Assembly: GCA_003695655.1 (NCBI GenBank) | Contig: RFIF01000535.1 | Location: forward strand, 1-45,687 | Reading direction: 5' to 3' | DNA: 45,687 nt | Origin: Cyanobacteria bacterium J069 | Lineage (GTDB): Bacteria; Cyanobacteriota; Cyanobacteriia; Elainellales; Elainellaceae | Shown here: positions 16,953 to 25,785 of the stretch, piece after piece | Numbering within the stretch: the stretch's first letter is position 1 | Layout: every line of letters starts with the position of its first letter | Translations under genes and position numbers: made by a program | The notes under the pieces: generated by a model | What the model was told of the DNA's origin: nothing | Database searches by the model: none | What the model saw: only the letters and a program-made list of their open reading frames with translations

Positions 16953-17000
16953 AAGGTGTTAAGGGCTAGGGGTTGGGGGTTAGGGGTTAGGGATTGGGAA
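16953..17000. repeat. Short G-rich tandem repeat
   Basis: Heptamer-like GGGGTTA / GGGTTGG units (ggggttgggggttagggg type) lie just upstream of the peroxiredoxin-like gene's start. They resemble the cyanobacterial short tandem repeats seen again near 2715-2750. Confidence 0.6.
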
Positions 17001-17119
17001 GCTAGCTGAGTCCAGGATGCTGATTTTCATTGTCCCAAATTTTTGTTTTGAGGGCGATCGCCCGATCGCGCTAAATCTTTAGGGCAGGCTGAGCGTTGTT
17101 GCAGGTTGCTAACGCCGGA

Positions 17120-17662
17120 CTAGCGCAATAGCTCCTGGGGAAGCTGCTGCATCGCCCGCTGAAAGGGTGACGGATTGCCCAGGCCCTGCGCCAGGATCAG
17201 CGAACCTTGGATGGCGATCGCCGCGTCTTCTCCCCGCTGTTGGGCGGTGTTCTCGTCTATCCCCGATTCGACCAAGACTTGAGCGATCGCCCCGATCCAG
17301 GCTTGATAAATCGCTTGTACCCGGTCGTGAAAGACGTTGCGGGCGGAGCCTAAGAGCAAGATTGCGGACAGGCAGGGCTGGCGGCCGTCATCGTAGACTT
17401 CACCGAGGCGATCGCACATCCGTTGGAGGCGATCCTGTGGGTCACCTGGCTGGCTTAGCGCTTGCAGAATATTCTGATCCAGCCAGTGGTCAAGATAGTC
17501 CAACACTGATACCACCATCTCCTCTTTGCCGCCCGGAAAGTGATGATATAGGCTGGCTTTACCCAGACCCGTCGCTTCCGAGATTTTGGCAAGGGTGGCC
17601 CCATCATAGCCATGCTGCCGAAACAGGCTCAGCAGGCTAGGGACATAAGTTTCTTTGGGCAT
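17120..17662 (-). CDS. TetR/AcrR-family repressor
   Basis: 180 residues. N-terminal helix-turn-helix: LFRQHGYDGATLAKISEATG then LGKASLYHHFPGGKEEMV, the canonical TetR recognition helix region. The C-terminal ~130 residues are the all-helical ligand and dimer domain, with Cys residues (QRMCDRL, RQPCLSAI) that might sense electrophiles, which is speculation. The gene is divergent from a glutathione S-transferase, and two TetR-type operators lie in the 133-base gap, so it very likely represses the transferase and itself. The inducer is unknown but a toxic electrophile is a reasonable guess. Confidence 0.92.
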   Translation of the reverse strand: MPKETYVPSLLSLFRQHGYDGATLAKISEATGLGKASLYHHFPGGKEEMVVSVLDYLDHWLDQNILQALSQPGDPQDRLQRMCDRLGEVYDDGRQPCLSAILLLGSARNVFHDRVQAIYQAWIGAIAQVLVESGIDENTAQQRGEDAAIAIQGSLILAQGLGNPSPFQRAMQQLPQELLR

Positions 17663-17708
17663 GGGTCAACCGTTAAGGGCGATCGCCTGAATTTTTTTAG
17701 ATGTTCTG

Positions 17709-17737
17709 TTGACATTATACCGAACGAACGGTACAGT
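17709..17737 (+). promoter_or_regulatory. Sigma70-type promoter for the GST gene
   Basis: A consensus -35 TTGACA (17709-17714), exactly 17 bases of spacer, then TACAGT (17732-17737) as -10. Operator 1 fills the spacer, so a bound TetR dimer would directly block RNA polymerase. The start site would be near 17744, about 50 bases before the coding start. Confidence 0.7.
17718..17733. promoter_or_regulatory. TetR-type operator 1
   Basis: taccgaacgaacggta: palindromic arms TACCG/CGGTA about a 6-base centre. It lies between the -35 and -10 boxes of the GST promoter. Confidence 0.75.
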
Positions 17738-17744
17738 CCGATTA

Positions 17745-17760
17745 TACCGAATGAACGGTA
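17745..17760. promoter_or_regulatory. TetR-type operator 2
   Basis: taccgaatgaacggta, one base different from operator 1 and 27 bases downstream of it. The flanking attata on both copies is also repeated (and reads TATAAT on the minus strand, a possible -10 for tetR). Two copies suggest cooperative or bidirectional control. Confidence 0.75.
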
Positions 17761-17795
17761 CAGTTTTCCCCACTATTTTTTTAGAGAATTAAGCC

Positions 17796-18413
17796 ATGAT
17801 TCAGCTCTATGGTCACGAACTCTCTGGCAACAGCTATAAAGCCAGGCTGTTGCTGTCGCTGCTCCATTTGGATTACGAGTGGCACAAGGTCGATTTGCTG
17901 CAAGGGGCGCACAAGCAGCCCGACTTTCTCGCGCTCAATCCCTTTGGGCAGGTGCCTGTCTTGGTAGAAGGCGACCTGGTGTTGGCTGACGCGCAGGCGA
18001 TTTTGGTTTACCTGGCTCGGCAATATGGCGGCGAAGCCTGGCTGCCGCTGGAGCCGGAACCGATGAGCCGGGTAGTTCGCTGGCTTTCGACCACTGCTGG
18101 CGAAGTGCGCCAAGGGCCAGAATCTGCTCGCCTCTATCATCTGTTCAAAGCCACCAGCATTAACCTGGAGCGAACCCTACAAAAATCAGAGTTTATTTTG
18201 GGACAGCTCGATCAGCATTTGGCAACGCGCATCTGGCTAGAGCTAGACCGTCCGACGATCGCCGATGTGGCGGTGTTTCCCTATGTGGCGCTGGCTCCAG
18301 ACGGACAGATTGACTTGACGCCCTATCCCAACGTCCTCGCCTGGATCGATCGCGTAAAGCAGCTTCCGGGCTTTATCGGTATGACTGGGATTGAGCAGGC
18401 GATCGCCGCATAG
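17796..18413 (+). CDS. Glutathione S-transferase
   Basis: 205 residues. Transfers glutathione to electrophiles in the cytosol. The N-terminal thioredoxin fold is clear: MIQLYGHELSGNSYKARLLL with Ser10 near the catalytic position, NPFGQVPVLVEGD with the cis-Pro, and LADAQAILVYLAR for the glutathione gamma-glutamyl contact. The C-terminal helical domain includes PTIADVAVFPYVALAPD and ends at residue 205. Divergent from tetR and carrying TetR operators in its promoter; its substrate is presumably tied to that repressor's inducer. Function class is secure, substrate unknown. Confidence 0.93.
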   Translation: MIQLYGHELSGNSYKARLLLSLLHLDYEWHKVDLLQGAHKQPDFLALNPFGQVPVLVEGDLVLADAQAILVYLARQYGGEAWLPLEPEPMSRVVRWLSTTAGEVRQGPESARLYHLFKATSINLERTLQKSEFILGQLDQHLATRIWLELDRPTIADVAVFPYVALAPDGQIDLTPYPNVLAWIDRVKQLPGFIGMTGIEQAIAA

Positions 18414-18673
18414 CATCAGTGGCATGTCCACAGAAATTGTTATGCAAGATTTTTTTGCAACGCTCTGACATATGAAATGCTCTTGCAGACTGTAGGAGCG
18501 TTGCAACGGCTTGTGATTTCTGCACTTTGCTTCGCCATAGCGCCCGAAGAGGAGGTTAGGAAAAATTGGACACCGCTCAAGCTCTACCTCAAGCCCCATA
18601 TCGCTTGACGTTCAAACCTGACCTCTAACCCTTGATTCCTAAACCTTGCCCCCTGCCCTATCAGGAGAACACT

Positions 18674-19291
18674 ATGCCACGCAAGTTTGGAGAGATTGCC
18701 TTTACGCCCGAAGTCAAAGCGGCCCAGACGCAGCGCGGCTCTCGGCAGACCTATGAGCGCTATATCGCCAACGGCCCCGCCCATGACACCCTCACACCCC
18801 AACTCAGCGACTTTATTGCTCGGCTTGATGGATTCTATTTGGGAACTGTCAGTTCCAATGGCTATCCTTATATCCAGTTCCGGGGTGGCCCCCCAGGCTT
18901 TTTGAAAGTGCTGGATGAGAAAACGCTGGGCTTTGCAGATTTTTCAGGAAACGTGCAGTACATCACCGTGGGTAATCTGGCGGGCAATGACCGAGCATTT
19001 CTGTTTTTGATGGACTATCGTCATCGCCAGCGCGTGAAGATTTGGGGACGGGCAGAGTATCGAGAAGCGGATGTGAATGTGAATGCAGAGTGGATTGAAA
19101 AAGTGCGTGTGCCGGACTATGCCGCCGCAGTAGAACGGGTGATCTTATTTCACGTTGAGGCGATTAGCGAGAACTGTCCTCAACACATTCCCATCCGCTA
19201 TTCGGAACAGGAAGTAGAGGCAATGATGATGCCTTTGCGCGATCGCATTACCGACCTGGAACAACAGTTGCTGGCTTTACAAGCTGAGTGA
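18674..19291 (+). CDS. Pyridoxamine 5'-phosphate oxidase-like flavin protein
   Basis: About 205 residues from ATG 18674, with AGGAG 8 bases upstream; an upstream ATG at 18632 lies before this ribosome site and is rejected. Split-barrel FMN-binding fold: DGFYLGTVSSNGYPYIQFRG, TLGFADFSGNVQYITVGNL, and RQRVKIWGRAEYRE. The C-terminus forms a short coiled coil (LRDRITDLEQQLLALQAE). Members bind FMN or F420 and include general stress proteins; true PNPO function is not supported because the substrate motifs are lacking. It follows the GST gene by 260 bases and may be in the same stress group. Confidence 0.85.
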   Translation: MPRKFGEIAFTPEVKAAQTQRGSRQTYERYIANGPAHDTLTPQLSDFIARLDGFYLGTVSSNGYPYIQFRGGPPGFLKVLDEKTLGFADFSGNVQYITVGNLAGNDRAFLFLMDYRHRQRVKIWGRAEYREADVNVNAEWIEKVRVPDYAAAVERVILFHVEAISENCPQHIPIRYSEQEVEAMMMPLRDRITDLEQQLLALQAE

Positions 19292-19881
19292 CAAGCTGAG
19301 CGACAACCGTGAGCATTCACCATATCAGGCTGGGTAGAAAAGCAAAGGCACAGGCGCTAGATCGATAGAAACAGAAGAAGCGTCAAGACCGAATAAACCC
19401 TTGTGCAATGGGTGATTGCCGTCCTTTCGGCAGGGATTCCCGATCAGTTGTGCTAGGATTTAAGTATTCCGATAGAGTTGCGTTCACGCCTGTGCTTCTT
19501 CACTACTCCTTTTGTAGGAGTTAGCTGATTTACACAAGGAGTATGAGCAACTCTGATTGAAATGCTTGAATCAGATACTTAAACTGTCAATCGTTGATTG
19601 ATTGCTCTACCTATGCGCCTGGGTTGAATTACAGGTGTCTATGCGTTATGGGCACCTTATATGCCAGAAACACCTGTCTACCTTAATTTGCTCGTGCTGG
19701 CTCCTGACTTCAGCCTTATTGATTGAGCTAGTCCTTGAAGTTATATCGCCTTTTCAAACTTTTATTGAATCAGGTTATTGAAGCAAAGCTGTTAGGCAAA
19801 TACTCATCTTGCTTTTTGGATTTTGCTTTTTGATCAAGTGTTTCGCGCGCTGTCCCTTTGTACGCCAGTGAGGATCATCGA
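19292..19881 (+). ncRNA. Hairpin-rich leader region (possible structured 5' UTR or sRNA)
   Basis: About 590 bases without a convincing protein gene but rich in perfect stems: TGCCG/CGGCA (19417-19432), ACTCCT/AGGAGT (19505-19521), CTGATT/AATCAG (19553-19574) and ACAGGTGT/ACACCTGT (19631-19677, with GGCA/TGCC inside). ACTCCTT can instead pair with AAGGAGT at 19536-19542, which looks like two competing folds. It lies upstream of the RsbW-like ATPase on the same strand. A long regulatory leader is the simplest reading; a separate small RNA is also possible. Existence of the stems is seen; function is inferred. Confidence 0.45.
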
Positions 19882-20331
19882 GTGATCGCAATCACACCTC
19901 GTCCCAATGGGCGAAAGTGGGGTACTGTGAGCTTTGCCTCTACTCTGCACCTGAGTCCGGTTCTGGACTTGCTGCTGGCGGATGTGCCGCCACGCTGGAG
20001 ATCGGACTTGCGTTTGGGGCTTCAAGAGGCGCTGGTTAATGCGGCCAAGCACGGCAATAATTTAGATCCTCACAAGACTGTGTTGGTTGAGTTCTATATC
20101 GTTAATAACGAGCATTGGTGGATTATTTCGGATCAGGGTTGCGGGTTTGACCCAGCGGGCCCCTGTGGCAGCGATTGTGTAGGGCGATCGCCCCAGGAAC
20201 AGCGAGACTGCGGACGCGGACTTTACATCCTCCACCAAATCTTTGATCAAGTTCATTGGAATGCAGACGGGACTGAGCTACGCCTTTGTAAACAGGTACG
20301 CAGTCGCGCCCGCCTGCCACTCCTGCCCTAG
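19882..20331 (+). CDS. RsbW-like anti-sigma/regulatory ATPase
   Basis: About 149 residues, a stand-alone GHKL ATPase domain of the HATPase_c_2 type, as in anti-sigma serine kinases. N-box QEALVNAAKHGN (residues 48-59), G1 box DQGCGFD (84-90), and G2 box GRGLYIL (111-117). The GTG at 19882 is chosen because GAGGA at 19869-19873 precedes it well and the protein then begins MIAITPRPNGRKWG; the TTG at 19858 lacks this. Cysteines near the lid (CGSDC, DC) are unusual. Partner sigma or anti-anti-sigma factor is not in the window. Role in stress signalling is inferred from the family. Confidence 0.85.
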   Translation: MIAITPRPNGRKWGTVSFASTLHLSPVLDLLLADVPPRWRSDLRLGLQEALVNAAKHGNNLDPHKTVLVEFYIVNNEHWWIISDQGCGFDPAGPCGSDCVGRSPQEQRDCGRGLYILHQIFDQVHWNADGTELRLCKQVRSRARLPLLP

Positions 20332-20357
20332 CAATAGCAAGTCTAATGCAAGCAAGT

Positions 20358-22043
20358 CTAATGCGTGGCTTGGGGATTTTGGATCTGCCAGGCGTCGAGT
20401 GCTGCTTGATGAACCGCCGTCCAGGCTACCTGGCGATCGCGCGCAATCCGGGCACAGTCTTCGTACTCTGGCTGCACATTGAGCAGTTCGCCCGTCAACG
20501 GGTTTTTTCCCAATTTGATAGTTACCAGACCATAGTCCGTCGGGATGGAATGAAACTCGCGGTCGAGAATGGTGCGCTGCTGCACCGACTCGCGTATTCC
20601 CAGCGTTGTGGTTTCTCGAAACAGAATAGCTCTACAGTCTTCCGCCAGAGCCGTTGAACAAATAACCGTGATTAGCGTCCCCAAACGCGATTTTTTCATC
20701 GTTACAGGTTGCATGAAGACATCCAGCGCGCCCGCTGCCAGCAACGCCTCTAGCGTGTAGGCGATCGCCTGAGGATTGGCATCATCGATCTGAGTTTCTA
20801 AAACAATAACCTGTGCTTCAGTCGCAGGTTGGGCTGGCTGTGGCACGGAAACGGCTCCAGAGGTCTGCGGATCAGGCAGGCTGGGGTTGGGGAGCGGAGT
20901 GGCGCTGATAGGGGTCACAGCAGATACGGCTTGGGCGTGGCGCTGTCCTACCACTGCCAGCGAATTGGCAGACCTGTGGGTAGACCAGTTGGCAACGGTT
21001 TCTCCAATCCACAGCCTCAAAATATTGGGAATCGGCAACTCTCGACCGCCCGCCCCCAGCCCTACGCAGGTGAGGGTCATGGCAGGCGGCGGGCCAAAAT
21101 CGGCGGCCAGGGTTGTGGCGATCGCCGCGCCCGTCGGGGTCACGAGTTCACGCTCGATGCCGTTGCTGTAGATCGGCACTTGGCGCATCTCCCAAAGTTT
21201 TAGCACTGCTGGTGCTGGCACTGGCAAGCGCCCATGTGCGGCCCAAATAGTGCCGCCACCCGTAGGCATAGCCGAGCAGTAAAGCTGCTCAACACCCAAC
21301 CAGTCCAGCCCCAGACAGGTGCCGACGATATCTACAATGGCGTCGGTTGCGCCAACTTCGTGAAAATGCACAGACTCTAGCGGGATGCCATGAACCGCAC
21401 TTTCGGCGATCGCCAATTGCCGAAACACAGCCAGGCTCCAGGCTTCTGCTTTTGGCGGCAGTCCCGCCGCTATAATCAATTGCTCAATGTCTGATAGATG
21501 ACGGCTGCCAGAATGATGCGCTGATTTAGAAGGGTGCGATCCAGTTTTAGGCAGGGGAGCATGATTAGCCACATTGTTTGCAGAATCGCTTGAAAGATGC
21601 TGCTGGTCATGTGAATGGTCATGTGAATGATCATCCTGATAAGAATGCTCATGAGTATGACTGTGACCGATTGTGAGCGGCTGACTGTGACTTCCAGAAT
21701 GATGCGACTTTGAATGCTCAGCAACCGTCTTTGATGCTGTTGATATGCTGTTTTGGGGTTTCGGTAAGCGAACAGCCTGAAAAGTCGAATGCACGTCAAC
21801 GCCAGGTTCTTGATTGACCAATGCATCCGGATCGGCGGGCTGTGTCAGGTCAACGTGGAGCTTTGTGGCAGACTGCCCATTTCTATAAACCGTTTCCACT
21901 CGCAGCGTATATTCATCCTCAATTCCGAGCTGCCGGAGCTGCGTTTGTAAATACTCAAGTGGCAGTCCTGCGTGAATCAGCGCACCCAGGCACATATCTC
22001 CTGCAATGCCAGTTGGGCATTCTAGATACGCAATTTTTGTCAT
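20358..22043 (-). CDS. larC: Nickel-pincer cofactor biosynthesis protein LarC
   Basis: 561 residues, DUF111 family. LarC inserts nickel into pyridinium-3,5-bisthiocarboxylate mononucleotide to make the nickel-pincer cofactor of lactate racemase and relatives. N-terminal [20 protein letters not shown] and the mid part [17 protein letters not shown] with [16 protein letters not shown] are diagnostic. [18 protein letters not shown] opens the C-terminal half, which is fused in one frame, unlike the frameshifted larC1/larC2 of some Lactobacillus. Residues ~110-182 are a His-rich insert with about 18 His, likely a metal-storing loop. larA, larB and larE are absent nearby. Convergent with the RsbW-like gene. 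Confidence 0.93.
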   Translation of the reverse strand: MTKIAYLECPTGIAGDMCLGALIHAGLPLEYLQTQLRQLGIEDEYTLRVETVYRNGQSATKLHVDLTQPADPDALVNQEPGVDVHSTFQAVRLPKPQNSISTASKTVAEHSKSHHSGSHSQPLTIGHSHTHEHSYQDDHSHDHSHDQQHLSSDSANNVANHAPLPKTGSHPSKSAHHSGSRHLSDIEQLIIAAGLPPKAEAWSLAVFRQLAIAESAVHGIPLESVHFHEVGATDAIVDIVGTCLGLDWLGVEQLYCSAMPTGGGTIWAAHGRLPVPAPAVLKLWEMRQVPIYSNGIERELVTPTGAAIATTLAADFGPPPAMTLTCVGLGAGGRELPIPNILRLWIGETVANWSTHRSANSLAVVGQRHAQAVSAVTPISATPLPNPSLPDPQTSGAVSVPQPAQPATEAQVIVLETQIDDANPQAIAYTLEALLAAGALDVFMQPVTMKKSRLGTLITVICSTALAEDCRAILFRETTTLGIRESVQQRTILDREFHSIPTDYGLVTIKLGKNPLTGELLNVQPEYEDCARIARDRQVAWTAVHQAALDAWQIQNPQATH

Positions 22044-22250
22044 GTTTGAGTCGTAGATTCAGGTGGGCAGCGATGTCAGCCTCATTTCAGAAAATTTCTA
22101 GAAACTGCGATCGCTTCCAACTACTCTACCTGCTCAGACTTGACTTCTGCACGCTTCAAGCAACACTAAAATCGGCTGCAAGCGCAACTTCTGCACTTAC
22201 AGCCGATAGCTAAGAATGACTCAACGAATGAGCGCTACAAACCAACGCTA
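22044..22250. other. Intergenic, larC upstream region
   Basis: About 200 bases upstream of larC and downstream of the Pro-rich gene. No gene, no clear promoter boxes. Confidence 0.3.
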
Positions 22251-22730
22251 CTATTGGGCGGGTGGGGTGGTGCCATCCGGAGCAGTCATTGGGTCGGCAT
22301 AGGTTGAGTCAGGCGTGTCAACGCTTGGATCTTGGGGCGCGCTCAGGCTCGGATCTTGGGGTGCGCTCTGGGGGGGCACGGCTTGGGGTGCGCTGATTTC
22401 AGGCAGCGTGATATTGACATCAGGCGGGGGGGCTTGCTGCACGTTGACATCGGGAGGCTGCACATTTACTTCCGGAGCAGGCTGCACCTGAGGCTGCACC
22501 TGGGGCTGCGTTTCGCTGCGCTGGGCCAAAGCGATAAATAAAGTTGTAAAACCTGCGATCGCCGCTAGCATCAGTCCTAGAAACAGTCCGTTTGAAGTAT
22601 TGGCGTTATCTCGCGCAATTTCTGCCTGCCGACGAGACTCGTAGGCATTGAGGTCACGGTTTCGCAATTCACGCTCTTGTAAATTGCGATTCTGAAGTTC
22701 GGTTTCTCGAGGGTAATTGGGATTGCTCAT
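22251..22730 (-). CDS. Membrane-anchored Pro/Gln-rich protein, unknown
   Basis: 159 residues. The N-terminal ~45 are polar and charged with a repeated ELQNRNLQERELRNRDL pattern that should be helical. One membrane segment follows (LFLGLMLAAIAGFTTLFIAL, ~49-68). The remainder is Pro/Gln/Val-rich and low complexity, with repeated VNVQ..P and SAPQDPS units, and has no enzyme motif. The single pass and the Pro-rich tail suggest a spacer crossing the periplasm or peptidoglycan. I recognise no named family. Single gene, start ATG 22728-22730. Confidence 0.7.
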   Translation of the reverse strand: MSNPNYPRETELQNRNLQERELRNRDLNAYESRRQAEIARDNANTSNGLFLGLMLAAIAGFTTLFIALAQRSETQPQVQPQVQPAPEVNVQPPDVNVQQAPPPDVNITLPEISAPQAVPPQSAPQDPSLSAPQDPSVDTPDSTYADPMTAPDGTTPPAQ

Positions 22731-23097
22731 CGCTTGTCACCTCAGCTCATAAATGGATATTACTTGTGGTCTAAAATCGTTCAAAACTTCATGCAATGAT
22801 CTTGCCAAGAGTTATAGAAAAGACATTCGCCTTGGCTGGGTGAATCTATTCTTAACTTTGTTCAAAAGTCATTCCAGTAAAGCTCTGAAACATACTCACT
22901 AAAGTAACCGTTTTGATAGGGCGAATAGCTCTACCGCAGGCCAGGAAGCTTACTTGTTCTCAAGGCAGAGGCTGGTGTCTAGAAAATTCAATCAATGCGC
23001 TGTTTTGCTTTTTTAAAGCATGGCTGCATGGGGATTTGAAAAATTGCCGGATTCTATAAAGACAAACTGAGGCAAGCGACCCGATCTGGGTTTATGG
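22731..23097. other. 367-base intergenic region
   Basis: AT-rich spacer between scpB and the Pro-rich gene, both on the minus strand; it probably holds the Pro-rich gene's promoter. No ORF, RNA or strong repeat is supported. Confidence 0.3.
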
Positions 23098-23646
23098 TTA
23101 GCTCGTTTGATTCTCTAATGGGTCTGATGAAGCGGCGGCTGGTCGAGCAACCGGAGTAGCTGACACAGGAGAGCTAAAAGGCTGCGGTAGAGAGTCAAGC
23201 TGAAAATATTGAAAGAACTTGTCGGTAATTTGCAGCCAGGAGGAGCGGCTATCGGCCTTGCGGCGCTTGCGGACAAATCCTAGCTCCACTAGCTCTTGCA
23301 CATGCTGATAGGCTCCCGATCCGCGCAGCTCTACCAGATCAGACAGGGTCAGAGGGCCGCGTAGGGCGATCGCCGCCAGGGTTCTCAATGCGCCCACGCC
23401 CAAGTCCACAGGCACTAGCTTTTGCAGTAGCGGTTGATACAGTTCACGGAGCTGTAAGCAGTATCCTTCGGGCGTCTCCACAACTTCCAAGGCGCTCTCA
23501 CGCTGGGCATAGTCGGTCATCAGCTCGATCAGCCCTTCTTCGGCGCTGGGGCGATCGCACCCGGCATATTCGGCGATTTTGGCCAGCGTTAACGGCTGCC
23601 CCTTGAGATAAAGAATAGCTTCAATCGTGCTGGCAAGTCGGGGCAT
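23098..23646 (-). CDS. scpB: Segregation and condensation protein B
   Basis: 182 residues. ScpB is the winged-helix kleisin partner of SMC-ScpA in chromosome condensation. The two WH domains are visible: STIEAILYLKGQPLTLAKIA with GLIELMTDYAQRESALEVV, then LGVGALRTLAAIALRGPLTL and DLVELRGSGAYQHVQELVEL. The last ~35 residues are a disordered Pro/Ala/Ser tail (SSPVSATPVARPAAASSDP). It follows the 169-residue unknown gene with a gap of 17 bases on the same strand, so the two are likely cotranscribed. scpA and smc are not in the window. Confidence 0.93.
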   Translation of the reverse strand: MPRLASTIEAILYLKGQPLTLAKIAEYAGCDRPSAEEGLIELMTDYAQRESALEVVETPEGYCLQLRELYQPLLQKLVPVDLGVGALRTLAAIALRGPLTLSDLVELRGSGAYQHVQELVELGFVRKRRKADSRSSWLQITDKFFQYFQLDSLPQPFSSPVSATPVARPAAASSDPLENQTS

Positions 23647-23663
23647 GAAGGGGGCGACAAAAC

Positions 23664-24173
23664 TTATGAAACGGCAGGCAGGCTGGCAAAAATCTGCTCG
23701 ACCAGTTGAGCGGTTTTTGCATCAAGCTGTTGCCAGTCTACATCGCCAGTGTCGTCCAGCAGACTGGTGTCTACCTCCACCAGCACGCTGTCTGCCAGGC
23801 TGAGAATCGGGCTGTAGTTGCGAAAGCAGACTTGATAACACAGTTGCCAGAGGTCAATATTGACCTGATGCGTCTGGTGTTCCAGGCACAGTACATAGCC
23901 AGGGTGGGGCTGGGGCAGTCGCGATAGTTCTGCCTGGAGGGCGGGCGCGTCTTCTGCGGTCGCCGTGGTCAATTGCTGCTGAAGCTTGAGCACCTGCTGC
24001 TGGGTTTCGGCGGATACACCCTCTGGCCAAATGGGGTCGTTGCGGTAGGTGCTCTTCCAGGGCGATCGCTCTATGGCCTTGCGGAGATTATCCAGCACCC
24101 GAATAAATACCGGTTGCATTAGCAGGTTTGCCTGTTCCCAGGCGGCACGACTGGCAAATTTGGGTTGCGTCAT
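23664..24173 (-). CDS. Protein of unknown function upstream of scpB
   Basis: 169 residues. Begins MTQPKFASRAAWEQANLLM, predicted largely helical, with a coiled-coil-like QQQVLKLQQQLTTATAEDAP around the middle, then a compact part CLEHQTHQVNIDLWQLCYQV with two Cys. No membrane segment or known catalytic motif. The arrangement (17-base gap to scpB) suggests a shared transcript, but no functional link to chromosome structure is shown. It looks like a cyanobacterium-specific conserved family, which I cannot name. Confidence 0.75.
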   Translation of the reverse strand: MTQPKFASRAAWEQANLLMQPVFIRVLDNLRKAIERSPWKSTYRNDPIWPEGVSAETQQQVLKLQQQLTTATAEDAPALQAELSRLPQPHPGYVLCLEHQTHQVNIDLWQLCYQVCFRNYSPILSLADSVLVEVDTSLLDDTGDVDWQQLDAKTAQLVEQIFASLPAVS

Positions 24174-24540
24174 GGGGTCATTTCAGCAGCGTGCAGGCTA
24201 AGTCTGTCTATCTTCACACGAGTCTTATGGGGTTCTACTGAAACTCTACAGTTCCTTTATGAACTGGATGGGGCGATCGCCCTACGATAAAACCATAAAC
24301 GGTGTTGCCTACGCAAATCCGCTGAATCTTGCTTCAGAGCTTTCAGGGTGCTTGCTTGCACAACGTTCATGGTTAGCTGAGAGGGTGCAGATGGACTTTG
24401 ATCCTGAGTCGTGAATTCTGTCTGCACTCTTTTTCTTGAGCTTTTTCCTTGAGCTTTTTCCTCGAGCCTTTTATCCTGTCCTCACTTTTGCGTCGTGCCC
24501 CTGCTAAACGGAGACTGCTAGACGCTAATTTTCACTCATT
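24174..24540. other. 367-base intergenic region with a hairpin and repeats
   Basis: Holds a stem-loop ending in a T run (24380-24434, listed separately) and a run of CTTGAGCTTTTTC units (24435-24473, about three copies, the last degenerate). The upstream part carries no ORF. It lies between aroB and the unknown gene, both on the minus strand. Confidence 0.4.
24380..24434 (+). terminator. Rho-independent-like terminator on the plus strand
   Basis: AGAGGGTGCAGA (24380-24391) pairs with TCTGCACTCT (24421-24430) and is followed by TTTTC. Inside the loop, GACT/AGTC forms a second stem. No plus-strand gene precedes it, so it might end a small RNA starting somewhere in 24180-24370; on the minus strand it could serve aroB. 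Confidence 0.4.
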
Positions 24541-25638
24541 CTAAGGCTCCATTGATTCCAACGCTGCTCGAATCACTTGGGGAGTTGCCTGCTCTGTCTC
24601 AATCACAGCGCCAATTTGGGTTGGAAGAATAAAGCGGACTTGTCCGGCTTTCACTTTTTTGTCGGTTTGTAGGGCGGCAATGATCTCATTCAGATCAAGC
24701 CCAGAGGGTAAATCGGTGGGAAGTCCGGCTTTTTGAATCAGCGCGGTTTGGCGGCGGTTAGATGCGGCATCCCACAGGTCGAGTTGCTGGGCGATCGCTC
24801 CCGCAGCCACCATGCCGATGCCCACTGCCTCGCCATGGTTGACCACTTTATAGCCCGTCAGGCTTTCCACGGCGTGGCCAATCGTGTGACCGTAGTTAAG
24901 AATCGCCCGCAGCCCCGCCTCTTTTTCATCCTTGCTGACGACATGGGCCTTCGCCTGACAGGAGCGGGTCAGAATGGTTTGCATCAAGTCTGGTGCAACA
25001 TAGCGCTGCTGATCTAGCCGCTTGGCTTGTTCTAGCTGCTGGAACAGGTCGGCATCCCAAATCACACCATATTTGATGACTTCGGCCATGCCCGCTCGAA
25101 ATTCGCGGGGCGGCAGCGTTGCCAATAGGTCTGGGTCGATCAGCACGAGGCGCGGCTGGTGGAATGCGCCAATGAGATTTTTGCCGTGGGGATGGTTGAC
25201 GCCGGTTTTGCCGCCGATAGAAGCATCGACCATAGCCAGCAGCGAAGTGGGCACCTGCACAAACCGGATGCCTCGCAGCCAGGTGGCCGCCGCAAAGCCT
25301 GCCATGTCGCCCACTACGCCGCCGCCCAGCGCTACAATCGTTGAGGAGCGCTCTAGCTGGTTCTCTAGCGCCACGTCGTATAGCTTTTGGATGGAGTTCA
25401 GCGTTTTATAGCGCTCTCCGGCAGGCAGCAGGGCATGGCACGCTTGGAAGCCCGCTGCGGTGAGAGAGGCGATCGCCGCTTCACCATAGCGCCGAAAGAT
25501 CATCGGGTTCGACACCAGCATGACCTTGTGACCCAGCTTGAGCGGCTGGAGCCAGGTGCCGAGCTGGGCTAAGCTGCCAGCGGCGATCGCTACGTCATAG
25601 GACTGCTGCGGCAACTCAACCGGAATCACAGATTTCAT
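24541..25638 (-). CDS. aroB: 3-dehydroquinate synthase
   Basis: Second step of the shikimate pathway, NAD-dependent and metal-dependent cyclisation of DAHP, cytosolic. About 365 residues from ATG 25636-25638 ([20 protein letters not shown]); in-frame codons upstream to 25731 would give an unrelated 31-residue extension and are rejected. Motifs: [20 protein letters not shown] (NAD site), [34 protein letters not shown], and [14 protein letters not shown] plus [10 protein letters not shown] with metal-binding His. Length is standard. Transcribed alone, divergent from petL. Confidence 0.96.
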   Translation of the reverse strand: MKSVIPVELPQQSYDVAIAAGSLAQLGTWLQPLKLGHKVMLVSNPMIFRRYGEAAIASLTAAGFQACHALLPAGERYKTLNSIQKLYDVALENQLERSSTIVALGGGVVGDMAGFAAATWLRGIRFVQVPTSLLAMVDASIGGKTGVNHPHGKNLIGAFHQPRLVLIDPDLLATLPPREFRAGMAEVIKYGVIWDADLFQQLEQAKRLDQQRYVAPDLMQTILTRSCQAKAHVVSKDEKEAGLRAILNYGHTIGHAVESLTGYKVVNHGEAVGIGMVAAGAIAQQLDLWDAASNRRQTALIQKAGLPTDLPSGLDLNEIIAALQTDKKVKAGQVRFILPTQIGAVIETEQATPQVIRAALESMEP

Positions 25639-25785
25639 AAGGCGTCGGCTCCAAACTGGTGTAATCGAACTCGTAGACCATTCAGCTCCTCTCCACCATT
25701 CAACCAAATTTAAGGCGATCTCTGGAGCCAATGATGATTCAATGAGAAGGGGAACCCCAGTTAGACTGTGAAGGAGACTTGAGTT

